From JBCBTJ01 sp039818665 (GTDB taxonomy: Bacteria > Pseudomonadota > Alphaproteobacteria > Caulobacterales > Hyphomonadaceae), in assembly GCA_039818665.1 (NCBI GenBank), contig JBCBTJ010000007.1, positions 13,559 to 77,558 on the forward strand: 64,000 nt of DNA, given 5' to 3'. This document shows positions 7,986 through 15,781 of this stretch, piece by piece. The notes under the pieces are model-generated. The model was not told where the DNA came from. It worked only from the letters and a program-made list of their open reading frames with translations, and did not search any database. A program made the position numbers and the translations under genes. Every line of letters starts with the position of its first letter. Position 1 is the stretch's first letter.

Positions 7986-8813
7986 TTAGGGGGAGTCATT
8001 TTTCCAACTCTGCGTGCGTAGCCGTGTTTGCATCAGACCGCGCCGCGCGAATCGGGGGCCCAGGAATTTATAGAAGTACCAGTTTTTGAGCTGGAACGGC
8101 GTTAAATGATAGAGAAGGCGCTCTGCGAGCGTCCATCTTACGCCGCTCCGGTCCGTCCGCCGGTCCGAGGGGCGGCACCAAAAATCAGGATGATAGGCGC
8201 CGCGGCCATGCTGAAGCACCCGCTGCATGATCTCGTGATCGCTGAGCACATAGCGCCATCGATCCACGCAATAGCCGCCGGCGCGCCGCAGCGCCTCGGT
8301 GCGGAACACCTGGCCGTACCCGCCCGTATGGCATTGTTTGGCGAGCAGCCGCCCGACAAAGGCGCCTTTGAACCGCTGGAAGCGGGCGCCTCGGCCATCC
8401 GACACTCCGACGGCCATCGCCGCGACCGTCTTCGCTCCGCCCTCTGCGAAGAGCCGGTCGGCGAGCGCCAGATAGTGCGGCGGATAGTAAGTGTCGGCGT
8501 CGCAGAACGCCGCGAACTCAGTCGCGATCTCCGCCATCGCGCCCTCGAGCGCGTGGATCTTGCCGGGCGTTTCCACCGACAGCACGCGGACTTTGATCTC
8601 GGGGTGGTCGGCCGCGAAGGCGCGGCATATCTCCACCGACGCGTCAGTGGACGCATTGTCGACCAGCAGCATTTCCGCCGGCGGGCGGGTCTGCGCGGCG
8701 AGCGACGCGAGCGTCGCGCCGAGATAGCCTTCCTCATTATAGAACGGCAGAACGACGGACACGGCGCCTTCGCCTCTGCGCGCCGCGTCATGCGATGGGG
8801 CGTTTTGCGACAC
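7986..8813 (-). CDS. glycosyltransferase family 2
   Basis: GT-A inverting glycosyltransferase, 275 residues from a GTG at 8813 that is preceded by GGAGG. Longer frames run into the tRNA-Val gene and are artefacts. N-terminal VSVVLPFYNEEGYLG and VDNASTDAS are the nucleotide-binding start of the fold; AAFCDADTYYPPHY contains the DxD metal site. No membrane segment is obvious, so it is probably cytosolic or peripheral. It lies directly upstream of lptF, which suggests a role in LPS or another surface glycan. Confidence 0.87.
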   Translation of the reverse strand: MSQNAPSHDAARRGEGAVSVVLPFYNEEGYLGATLASLAAQTRPPAEMLLVDNASTDASVEICRAFAADHPEIKVRVLSVETPGKIHALEGAMAEIATEFAAFCDADTYYPPHYLALADRLFAEGGAKTVAAMAVGVSDGRGARFQRFKGAFVGRLLAKQCHTGGYGQVFRTEALRRAGGYCVDRWRYVLSDHEIMQRVLQHGRGAYHPDFWCRPSDRRTDRSGVRWTLAERLLYHLTPFQLKNWYFYKFLGPRFARRGLMQTRLRTQSWKNDSP

Positions 8814-8893
8814 AAGGCCTCCGCAAGGCGCGGACGAACTCTCCATTCTCCGCGGAAATCGGTCCCCCAGACCGGTTTTCGGTCGGAGCATGG

Positions 8894-8965
<72 letters not shown>

Positions 8966-9039
8966 GGATCGGGATGGGCGTCAATCCACTCTCGGGCCGG
9001 CTCTGTCAAGGGCGCGGCGGCGCCGCTTTCCGCCCCGCC

Positions 9040-9399
9040 CTAGGCGGCCATGACGCGCTCTACCTCGTCGACGATTTCGCGCAGATGGAACGGCTTGGAC
9101 AGCACTTTGGCGCCGCGCGGCGTGCGCCCCCCGGAAGACAGCGCGACCGCGGCGAAGCCGGTGATGAAGACGATCTTCATCGCCGGATCGAGTTCCGCGC
9201 CGCGGCGGGCGAGCTCGATCCCGTCGAGCCCCGGCATCACGATGTCCGTCAAGAGCAAGTCGAACACCTCCCGCTCAAGCGACTCAAGCGCGCTCTCGCC
9301 GTCTTCGTGATCCTGCACCTCATGGCCCGCGCGCTTCAACGCCGCGGTCAAAAACGAACGCAAGTCATTGTCGTCTTCGGCCAAAAGGATTTTCGACAT
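9040..9399 (-). CDS. cpdR: CpdR-like single-domain response regulator
   Basis: 119-residue receiver domain with no output domain. Acidic pocket at Glu8/Asp9/Asp10, phospho-acceptor Asp52 in LLTDIVMPGLDG, and the conserved switch segment FITGFAAVALSSG and VLSKPFHL. These stretches match Caulobacter CpdR, which, when unphosphorylated, primes ClpXP to degrade cell-cycle substrates and is phosphorylated by the CckA-ChpT relay. The start has GAAGAGG upstream. The C-terminus is Ala-Ala, compatible with ClpX recognition. Divergent neighbour is an N-formylglutamate amidohydrolase. Confidence 0.88.
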   Translation of the reverse strand: MSKILLAEDDNDLRSFLTAALKRAGHEVQDHEDGESALESLEREVFDLLLTDIVMPGLDGIELARRGAELDPAMKIVFITGFAAVALSSGGRTPRGAKVLSKPFHLREIVDEVERVMAA

Positions 9400-9512
9400 G
9401 CAGGCCTCTTCAATTAACCACGCGCACTTTAGGCCATAAGCCCGCGCGCCGGTAAATCTCGGGTGAACAGAACCAAGCTTGACGCGCCGGCCAATCGCGA
9501 AAACATGCGTGT

Positions 9513-10397
9513 ATGGACGGAATGCGATCACTGGAAGCCGAAAGCGCGCCCGAACCGCGCCGTCCGCCGGCGTTCACCACAATCCGCCCGATCCGCCCCG
9601 CCGCGCCCATCCTCTTCGCCTCGCCGCACAGCGGCCGCGAGTATCCGGAGGACATGCAGGCCGACCTGCGCGTGCCGCTGATAGATTTGCGCCGCACCGA
9701 AGACGCGTTCGTCGACGAATTGTTCGCCGACGCGCCGGGCTTGGGCGCGACTTTGATCTCAGCGGTCTACGCCCGCGGCTATGTCGATCTCAACCGCGAC
9801 TCGACCGAACTCGACCCGGCGATGTTCGCCGACGGCGCGCCGCGTCCGGCGGCCGCCGGCAGCACGCGGGTCGAAGCCGGGCTTGGCTGCTTGCCCAAGG
9901 TCGCCGCGCGGGGCGAGCCGATCTATGCGCGCCGGCTGACCCGCGCCGAGGGCGAGGAACGCCTCGCTCAGGTCCATGACGCCTATCATTGCCAGCTCGA
10001 TCGCGAGCTGAGCGCGCTGCGGGCGTCGACCGGACGCGCGATCTTGGTCGACTGCCATTCCATGCCCTCCTCCCAGCCCGGCCGGCGCCGGCTCGACGAC
10101 GTGGTCCTTGGCGACCGCTTCGGCTCGAGCTGTGACAACCGCCTCACCATGGCGGCGGAAAGGGCCTTCCGAGCGCTCGGCTACAGCGTCGCGCGCAACA
10201 CGCCCTATGCCGGAGGCTATACGACGCGGCGCTACGGGCGGCCGCAGCGCGGTCTCCACGCCATTCAGGTCGAGATCAACCGCGCGCTCTACATGGACGA
10301 ATCGCGTGTCGTGAAACGGAACGCCTTCGATCGCGTGAGGCGTGATATCGCAAATGTCTGCGGCGCGCTGATCGCGTTTGCAGCTGAAACAGCCTGA
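9513..10397 (+). CDS. N-formylglutamate amidohydrolase family protein
   Basis: 294 residues. The family hydrolyses N-formyl-L-glutamate to formate and glutamate (last step of one histidine-degradation route), but many members outside hut operons have unproven substrates. Visible: LFASPHSGREYPEDM, the ARGYVDLNRD segment, LVDCHSMPSSQ (probable metal-ligand His) and a C-terminal VEINRALYMDE. No hut genes are adjacent, so the role may differ from histidine catabolism. Divergent from cpdR. Confidence 0.85.
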   Translation: MDGMRSLEAESAPEPRRPPAFTTIRPIRPAAPILFASPHSGREYPEDMQADLRVPLIDLRRTEDAFVDELFADAPGLGATLISAVYARGYVDLNRDSTELDPAMFADGAPRPAAAGSTRVEAGLGCLPKVAARGEPIYARRLTRAEGEERLAQVHDAYHCQLDRELSALRASTGRAILVDCHSMPSSQPGRRRLDDVVLGDRFGSSCDNRLTMAAERAFRALGYSVARNTPYAGGYTTRRYGRPQRGLHAIQVEINRALYMDESRVVKRNAFDRVRRDIANVCGALIAFAAETA

Positions 10398-10412
10398 CCC
10401 CGCCAACCGCTT

Positions 10413-10442
10413 AAAAAAAGGCCGCGTCCCGGGGGACGCGGC
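10413..10442 (-). terminator. Rho-independent terminator of the candidate small RNA
   Basis: Stem GCCGCGTCC/GGACGCGGC with a 4-nt loop, followed on the minus strand by C and seven T. There is no T-run on the plus-strand side, so it does not serve the upstream plus-strand gene. Confidence 0.85.
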
Positions 10443-10491
10443 GATAAGGTAAAGGGAGGAAACGCCAACAAAGGCGTCAGCACCGAAGTGC
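10413..10491 (-). ncRNA. candidate small RNA with exposed CCUCCC motif
   Basis: Unannotated minus-strand transcript of about 79 nt predicted from sequence: a sigma70-like promoter (10498-10525), then GCACUUCGGUGC (4-bp stem, UUCG loop), a second stem ACGCC/GGCGU with a 6-nt loop, a single-stranded stretch UUCCUCCCUUUACC, and a 9-bp GC-rich terminator stem followed by seven U. The CCUCCC run complements Shine-Dalgarno sequences, as in several alphaproteobacterial regulatory RNAs. No reading frame or RBS-start pair explains the conserved-looking elements. Inference from architecture only. Confidence 0.6.
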
Positions 10492-10497
10492 AACTTC

Positions 10498-10525
10498 AAA
10501 ATATGTTGCGGCGCAGAATACACAA
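10498..10525 (-). promoter_or_regulatory. putative sigma70 promoter of the candidate small RNA
   Basis: Minus strand: TTGTGT (10525-10520), 16-nt spacer, TATTTT (10503-10498). A start 7 nt downstream would fall on the first base of the first hairpin. Confidence 0.45.
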
Positions 10526-10654
10526 GTCACATTTTGCCGCAGGTGCGAAAGAAACTTGCTTGACAAGCCCCGCCCGGCGCTTCGGCACGGGTCTTGCTGA
10601 TGACCTCCGCGTGTCATTAATGCGGGGCCGCGGTCCCGGTACGCGGAGTTCGAT

Positions 10655-11038
10655 ATGGCCGACGATACGGACCTACATGTGGGCAAGCGCCTGCGCCGGC
10701 GGCGGCGCCTGCTGGGCATGACGCAACAAGACCTCGCCTCGCAGGTCGGCGTGCGTTTCCAACAAATTCAGAAGTACGAATGCGGCGCCAATCGCATGAC
10801 CGCGTCGCGGATTTACGACCTATCGAAAGCGCTGAACGTGTCGGTTCAGTACTTTTTCGACGGGCTGGATACGGCGACGGCGGCCAACGACGCTGAACGC
10901 ATGGAAGGCGATATTCTCTCGCAGAAAGAGACGCTTGAGCTGGTGCGCGCCTATTACCGCCTGGACGAGCGTCCGCGCCGGCGGCTGCTCGAACTCGCTA
11001 AGTCCCTGGAATCCGAAGGCTCGATCGACGTCGCTTGA
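10655..11038 (+). CDS. XRE-family helix-turn-helix transcriptional regulator
   Basis: 127 residues. N-terminal Cro/C1-type HTH (about residues 8-65) with RRRLLGMTQQDLASQVGV and QIQKYECGANRMTASR as the two recognition segments, followed by VQYFFDGL. The C-terminal part is a helical, charged tail (ERPRRRLLELAKSLE) common to alphaproteobacterial XRE regulators of this size. GCGGAG precedes the ATG by 6 nt. It overlaps or abuts the region just before hisN and is probably cotranscribed with it. The target is unknown. Confidence 0.88.
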   Translation: MADDTDLHVGKRLRRRRRLLGMTQQDLASQVGVRFQQIQKYECGANRMTASRIYDLSKALNVSVQYFFDGLDTATAANDAERMEGDILSQKETLELVRAYYRLDERPRRRLLELAKSLESEGSIDVA

Positions 11039-11070
11039 TCCCTCGGCTGCTTTGCGGCCAGGTGGGGCGC

Positions 11071-11892
11071 ATGCCCCTGTCTCCTTCCGACGCTGACGCA
11101 GCCCTCGCCTTCGCCCGCCGTTTGGCCGACGCCGCGCGGGCCGCGATCGCCCCCCACTTCCGAAATCTCGGCGCCGTCCAAGGCAAATCCAGCGACAAGG
11201 TCGAGCGCGGGTTCGACCCGGTCACCGCGGCCGATCTCGCCGCCGAACGCGCAATGCGCGATTTGATCGAAGCTGAACGCCTGGGCGACGGGATCGACGG
11301 CGAAGAATTCGGCCACACGCCTTCCGACAATGGATATCGCTGGCTGTTGGATCCCGTGGACGGCACCCGCGCCTTCGTCGCGGGGCTGCCCGTCTGGACC
11401 ACCCTGATCGCCTATGTCGGCCCCGGCGACGAGCCGCTGATCGGCGTGATCGATCAGCCGACGCTGCGCGAGCGCTACCTCGGATGGCCGGGGGGCGCGG
11501 CGCTGGAGACCGGCGCTGGCCGCGCTGCGCTCAGCGTATCGCCGTGCGAGGACCTTCGCGAGGCGACCATTGCGACCACCGACCCATTCATTTTGACGCC
11601 GTCAGAACAAGGCGCCTGGACGCATTTGCGCAGCACGGCGCGGATCGTCCGATATGGCCTCGACGCCTACGGCTATGCGCGCCTCGCCGGCGGCACGATC
11701 GATCTCGTCGCTGAGACGGGGCTCGCCCCGCATGATGTCGGCGCCCTCATCCCCGTGGTGCGCGGCGCCGGCGGCTTCGCCTGCGACTGGCGCGGCGGCC
11801 CCGCCAAAGCGACGGGCGGACAGATTGTCTGCGCCTGCAGCGAAGGCGTGCTCGACCAAGCGCTGATCTCGCTGAGACGGTCGGCGATCTAG
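11071..11892 (+). CDS. hisN: inositol-monophosphatase-family phosphatase, histidinol-phosphatase-like
   Basis: 273 residues from the ATG at 11071; an earlier TTG at 11035 overlapping the XRE gene lacks support. The metal-binding motif reads DPVDGTRAFVAG (Asp94, Asp97) with Glu78/Glu79 upstream (DGEEFG) and a C-terminal APHDVGALIPVVRGAGG. The TRAF variant of the usual DGTxNF motif is characteristic of HisN (histidinol-phosphate phosphatase), which makes histidinol; other small phosphorylated alcohols remain possible. Stop codon overlaps that of the convergent peptidase gene within CTAG. Confidence 0.78.
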   Translation: MPLSPSDADAALAFARRLADAARAAIAPHFRNLGAVQGKSSDKVERGFDPVTAADLAAERAMRDLIEAERLGDGIDGEEFGHTPSDNGYRWLLDPVDGTRAFVAGLPVWTTLIAYVGPGDEPLIGVIDQPTLRERYLGWPGGAALETGAGRAALSVSPCEDLREATIATTDPFILTPSEQGAWTHLRSTARIVRYGLDAYGYARLAGGTIDLVAETGLAPHDVGALIPVVRGAGGFACDWRGGPAKATGGQIVCACSEGVLDQALISLRRSAI

Positions 11893-13292
11893 GACGCGCA
11901 GGCCGGCGTGAGGCAGATTCCCGATTTGGACGGGTCGTAAGGCTCGCCATGCTTAATGTACTCGAAATGCAGGTGCGGGCCGCTGGCGCGGCCGCTTTGG
12001 CCGACTTTGCCGATCTCCGCGCCCGCTTCGATTTCTTCGCCCTCTTTCACGAAGCGTTTCTTGAGCTGCGCGAACCGGAATATGTCGCCGTCCTTGCATT
12101 TCACATCGATCATTTCGCCGTAAGCGCCCTTCTTGCCTGAAAAGACGACCGTACCGGCGATCGGCGACGATACGGGGGTTCCCTCCGGCGCGCCGATATC
12201 GATGCCGCGGTGCCAGGCCGGGTTGCCGGTGAACGGGTCTTGGCGCATGCCGAAGCCGCTGGTGATCTTCGCATGCGGGTGGTCGATCACCACGCCGACG
12301 GCTTTGATATCACGTTTCTTTTCAACCGCCTGAACACCCTGCGCCAGGGCGATCGGCGTCGCTACGAGAAACGCGGCGAGCGCCAGGCCCGCCGTCGCGC
12401 CGCGTCCGGCGTGATCCGGCTTCAAGATCGACTCCACCCGGCGCGGCAAGCTGCGCCGGCCGCGCGGCAGCAGCGCTGAGACCGGCAAGGGCTGCGGCGC
12501 TTGGCGCGCCATCCGCGCCGCCTGGGTCAGCACGCGCGCATAGGCGACGCGATCACCGGTCAGTTTGACCGTTTCGGCGTCGCACACCGCCTCGCGGTAA
12601 TGATCGAGCTGACGCCGGGCATGCCAGGCGAAGGGCGAGAAAAAGAGCAAGTCGGCGACGGCGCGCTCCAGCGGCCGCGTGATCAGGTCGCCGCGCTTGA
12701 GGTGGACGCACTCATGGGCCGCGATCAACGCGCCCGAGGCCTCGTCAATGCTGTCCGGCAGATAGATCCTGCGCGCCGCGAATCCGGCGATGAAGGGCGA
12801 CGTGACCCCGTGGAGCCGTCGCACCGAGGGTGTTTTCGAGAGGCCGAGCCGATCGGCCCATTTCGCGGTTGAAAGATCGAGGTACGAGCTATCGGCCGGC
12901 GTCGAGGCCGCTTTCATACGTTGCAGCCGCGCTTGGGCGGCCACGGCGCAAGCGGCCCGGAAGCCCCAGCCTAAGATCAACACCCAAACCACGATCTGCG
13001 AGGTCGCGGGCAAGGAGAGCATGCCCTCCCCCGCCGCGTCGAAGCCGGGCACGGCGCCGATCATATCCGCGCTCGCCGCCGACAGATCCGAGACCATGGG
13101 AAGCTCTTGCACGGACCTCGGCCACAGGCGATTCACGCCGGCCGCGAGCCAGGGCAGCGCCATCAAGAAGGCCGCGCCGCGCCAGACCGCCTGCGCGAAA
13201 TAGGGGCCCCGTCCCCTGGCCAAAATCTGAGCCGCCAGCGCCAGCGCGCCCGTCCAGGCGAGCGACGCGAGAATAAAAAACCCGGCGCTCAT
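11889..13292 (-). CDS. BlaR1-like M56 metallopeptidase fused to a C-terminal M23 (LytM) domain
   Basis: 467 residues. About four membrane helices (near 5-25, 35-52, 98-118, 302-318) enclose an M56 metallopeptidase with the zinc motif HECVH (His193-Glu194-His197). M56 proteins of the BlaR1/MecR1 type cleave a BlaI-type repressor on sensing cell-wall stress. Instead of a penicillin-binding sensor, the C-terminus (about 325-460) is an M23 peptidase domain: HRGIDIGAP (His361, Asp365) and GPHLHFEY (His440, His442). The usual third histidine of YAHL is Gln409 (FAQL), so activity is uncertain. The start overlaps the BlaI-like gene by 4 nt. Confidence 0.88.
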   Translation of the reverse strand: MSAGFFILASLAWTGALALAAQILARGRGPYFAQAVWRGAAFLMALPWLAAGVNRLWPRSVQELPMVSDLSAASADMIGAVPGFDAAGEGMLSLPATSQIVVWVLILGWGFRAACAVAAQARLQRMKAASTPADSSYLDLSTAKWADRLGLSKTPSVRRLHGVTSPFIAGFAARRIYLPDSIDEASGALIAAHECVHLKRGDLITRPLERAVADLLFFSPFAWHARRQLDHYREAVCDAETVKLTGDRVAYARVLTQAARMARQAPQPLPVSALLPRGRRSLPRRVESILKPDHAGRGATAGLALAAFLVATPIALAQGVQAVEKKRDIKAVGVVIDHPHAKITSGFGMRQDPFTGNPAWHRGIDIGAPEGTPVSSPIAGTVVFSGKKGAYGEMIDVKCKDGDIFRFAQLKKRFVKEGEEIEAGAEIGKVGQSGRASGPHLHFEYIKHGEPYDPSKSGICLTPACAS

Positions 13293-13675
13293 TCGTCCTC
13301 TCCCCGTTTTCCCGCCTCGGCGGCGTTGATGATCGCGTCCAATTCGTCGAGTTCGGCGTCAGACAGATGCGGGCTGCCCGCGAACAAGGCCGCCGGCAGC
13401 TCCCCCTCCAGCTCCAACACCGACCGCGCCAAGTGCCGCACCAGGCCGCCGAGCGTCTCGACGCGGTCGATCGCGGCGGCGTAGACGGCGATGCCGTGCA
13501 TGTCGCGCCGCGACACCCAGCCCTTCGCCTCCATGCGGTTGAGGATCGTACGCGTCGTCGAGGCCTTCCATCCTTGGCCGGGCCCGACCGCGTCATGCAC
13601 TTCGCGAGCGCTTTGATCGCCGATGGTCCAGAGGTGTTTGAGAATGACCAGTTCGGTCGGATTCGGGCGGGACAC
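13289..13675 (-). CDS. BlaI/MecI/CopY-family transcriptional repressor
   Basis: 128 residues from a GTG at 13675 placed 5 nt after GGAGG; starting here gives SRPNPTELVILKHLW, exactly where the family begins. Winged-helix domain (about 1-75) with TTRTILNRMEAKGWVSRR as recognition region, then a helical dimerisation tail. BlaI proteins repress their own operon until cleaved by the partner M56 protease, whose gene follows with a 4-nt overlap. A TTACA-AC-TGT partial dyad lies just upstream and could be the operator. Confidence 0.9.
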   Translation of the reverse strand: MSRPNPTELVILKHLWTIGDQSAREVHDAVGPGQGWKASTTRTILNRMEAKGWVSRRDMHGIAVYAAAIDRVETLGGLVRHLARSVLELEGELPAALFAGSPHLSDAELDELDAIINAAEAGKRGEDE

Positions 13676-13703
13676 GCGCGCCTCCATATGTGTTTTCGAG
13701 ACG

Positions 13704-13713
13704 TTACAACTGT
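13704..13713 (-). promoter_or_regulatory. possible BlaI-type operator
   Basis: TTACAACTGT resembles the BlaI/MecI operator core TACA-N2-TGTA, with one half-site intact and the other matching TGT only. On the minus strand it covers a possible -10 (TAACGT) spaced 17 nt from TTGATT, about 30 nt before the repressor start. Weak, single copy. Confidence 0.35.
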
Positions 13714-13863
13714 CGTCGCCCGCAATCAAGCGTCGCGGAGCTTGTGCGGCGGCGGCGCATCGACTATGCAGCGCGCTTCGAAACGGCGGCGCAAGGCCGT
13801 GCGTGTCAGGCTGTCACCATCCCGGCCCCCGGGGCGGCGGACTTCAGGGCGAAAGGAAAACAG

Positions 13864-14520
13864 ATGTCCGACAATATCGAATTCGTAGTCGAAGTGCGCG
13901 AGCGCATTGGCAAAGGCGGCGCGCGCGAAGCGCGGCGCAATGGCTTGATCCCCGGCGTGCTTTACGGCGGCTCCCTCGGCCCGGTGCCGATCACGCTGCA
14001 GCAAAACGCCGTGGTCAAAGCCATTAATACCGGCAAGTTCATCGCCCAGACGGTGACCATCAACCACAAGGGCGAAACCCAGCTCGTGATCCCGCAGGAC
14101 ATCCAGTTCCACCCGGTCACCGATCAGCCCGAACACGTCGATCTCTACCGCGTCGAAGCCGACCAGAAGATCAAGGTGGAAGTGCCCGTGCACTTTGTCG
14201 GCGAGGCGGTGTCGCCCGGACTGAAGAAGGGCGGCACGCTGAACGTCGTGCGCCACGCGGTCGAGCTGCTGGTCGCCGCGGGCTCGATCCCGGACGCGCT
14301 GGAAGCGGACGTCTCGGCGCTCGAGATCGGCGACAATGTCAAAATCTCCGACATCGCGCTGCCGGGCGACGCGGAGCCGACCATCACCGATCGCGACTTC
14401 ACCATCGCCACGATCGCCGGCCGGGGCGGCAAAGTCGACCAGGAAGACGAGGCGGTCGACGCTGAAGTCGAAGGCGAAGAGGTTGAGGGCGAAGAGGCTG
14501 ACGGCGAAGAGGAAAGCTGA
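13864..14520 (+). CDS. rplY: 50S ribosomal protein L25 / general stress protein Ctc
   Basis: 218 residues, the long CTC form that binds 5S rRNA: N-terminal L25 beta-barrel (GKGGAREARRNGLIPGVLYGG) and the additional C-terminal TL5-like domain (PGLKKGGTLNVVRH, IPDALEADVSALEIGD). It ends in an acidic Glu-rich tail repeating VEGEE, common in alphaproteobacteria. ATG at 13864 follows AAAGGAAAACAG; the upstream open frame is not coding. It is followed by pth, the usual rplY-pth pair. Confidence 0.96.
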   Translation: MSDNIEFVVEVRERIGKGGAREARRNGLIPGVLYGGSLGPVPITLQQNAVVKAINTGKFIAQTVTINHKGETQLVIPQDIQFHPVTDQPEHVDLYRVEADQKIKVEVPVHFVGEAVSPGLKKGGTLNVVRHAVELLVAAGSIPDALEADVSALEIGDNVKISDIALPGDAEPTITDRDFTIATIAGRGGKVDQEDEAVDAEVEGEEVEGEEADGEEES

Positions 14521-14600
14521 TCGCTTTGCTCAAAGCGGCGCTGAAGCGGGCTCGGAGCTATTTCGGTCAGAGCCCGCAAGCGCCGGATGCGGAGGCCCCC

Positions 14601-15224
14601 GTGCTGCTCATCGCAGGGCAAGGCAATCCCGGCCCCAAATACGCCGGCAACCGGCACAATCTTGGCTTTATGGCGCTCGACCGGATCGCCGCGGCGCATG
14701 GATTCGGCCCCTGGCGCTCTAAGTTTGGCGGCGAGGTGAGCGAGGGCTGGGTCGAGGCCGCCGACGGGCGGTTCAAAACGCTCCTGATCAAGCCGCAGAC
14801 CTTCTACAATGAAACCGGACAATCGGTCGGCGCGGCGGTCCGCTTCCATAAGCTCGCGCCCGCTGACGTGATTGTGTTCCACGACGAGATCGACCTCGCG
14901 CCGGGCCGCGTCCGGGTGAAACAAGGCGGCGGTCATTCAGGCAATAACGGCATGCGCTCGATTATCGCGCATGTGGGCGCAGACGTTCGGCGGGTGCGCA
15001 TGGGGGTCGGCCATCCGGGCGATAAATCCCAAGTGATGCCTTACGTCCTCTCGAATTTTCCGAAGTCGGAAGAAGCCTGGCGCGACGCCCTGCTGGACGC
15101 CATCCCGCGCGCAATCGGCTTCTTGGCCGCCGGCGACGATGAACGCTTTCAAAGCGAGGTTATGCGCCTCGCGCCCGCCCCCAAATCCGATCCGAAAAAG
15201 GCCGCCCGCGGCGAAGAGTCTTGA
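14601..15224 (+). CDS. pth: peptidyl-tRNA hydrolase
   Basis: Releases tRNA from prematurely dropped peptidyl-tRNA. 207 residues from a GTG at 14601, 5 nt after GGAGG; this start gives VLLIAGQGNPGPKY, matching the family's N-terminus. Catalytic His19 (NRHNLGF) and Asp95 (VFHDEIDL) are present, as is the GGGHSGNNGMRS segment. A TTG at 14526 would add 25 unstructured residues and is less likely. The C-terminus is slightly longer and Lys/Ala-rich than in E. coli. Confidence 0.95.
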   Translation: MLLIAGQGNPGPKYAGNRHNLGFMALDRIAAAHGFGPWRSKFGGEVSEGWVEAADGRFKTLLIKPQTFYNETGQSVGAAVRFHKLAPADVIVFHDEIDLAPGRVRVKQGGGHSGNNGMRSIIAHVGADVRRVRMGVGHPGDKSQVMPYVLSNFPKSEEAWRDALLDAIPRAIGFLAAGDDERFQSEVMRLAPAPKSDPKKAARGEES

Positions 15225-15293
15225 GCGGCGCCCTTTCGCGCGGCCTCGCATCCCTTAGATGGAGGTCTGCCAGAACCGCCCGGAGCCGTTCCC

Positions 15294-15569
15294 ATGTCCG
15301 ATACGCCGTACCGTTTCAGCAAGACGCTCGTTTATTGGTTCGTCTTCGGCGGCTCGGCCGCGTGTGCGGCGACGATCGGCCTGATCGCCGTCGCAACGGC
15401 GGCGATGGGCGCGACGATGTCGATCCATGGCTGGGCGGCGCTGATCATCGGCGCGGTTCTGTCTTTCGCGGTCGGCCTCAGCCTGTCCGCCTTGCTGGTT
15501 TGGGGACGGCGCAACGGCTATGACGAAGGCGCGCACGAGGCGGCGTTTTCAACGCGCGAGGAGCCGTAA
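15294..15569 (+). CDS. small membrane protein of unknown function
   Basis: 91 residues with two hydrophobic helices (about 12-36 and 47-68) joined by a short loop, and a charged C-terminal tail (RRNGYDEGAHEA). The ATG follows GGAG. No recognised domain. Located after pth and before a 212-nt intergenic region with a perfect inverted repeat. Confidence 0.65.
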   Translation: MSDTPYRFSKTLVYWFVFGGSAACAATIGLIAVATAAMGATMSIHGWAALIIGAVLSFAVGLSLSALLVWGRRNGYDEGAHEAAFSTREEP

Positions 15570-15606
15570 ATTCTCCTCGAGCGCGAATAAGAGGTGTCGA
15601 TCCGGC

Positions 15607-15636
15607 TGAACACTGGTACTCAAAGCCCAGTGTTCA
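15607..15636. repeat. perfect 10-bp inverted repeat
   Basis: TGAACACTGG and CCAGTGTTCA separated by 10 nt, in the gap between two convergent genes. Neither side has a T-run, so it is not an obvious Rho-independent terminator. GATCCGGC occurs as a direct repeat just outside both arms (around 15599 and 15645). Confidence 0.7.
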
Positions 15637-15781
15637 TAGGCCCTGATCCGGCCGACCGGCACTCTAAACACCAGGGTCGATGAATACGCCTTTCGAGCGG
15701 CGACCGCTGGAACATTATCATTTAAATCAGCGCATTAGGACCAGGCTCGCCCGGAAATAGCTGTCCAAGTCGGGCGGTCTT

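Noticed and set aside
9400..9440. CtrA box (TTAA-N7-TTAA) near cpdR
   Set aside because: Only a half-site is present (TTAACC); the spacing to the next TTTA is wrong.
10421..10442. Terminator of the plus-strand amidohydrolase gene
   Set aside because: The stem is strong but has no T-run on the plus strand; the A-run upstream makes it a minus-strand terminator.
13690..13863. Upstream extension of L25 from 13690
   Set aside because: The residues are Arg-rich and non-homologous; the ATG at 13864 has a ribosome site and matches the family start.
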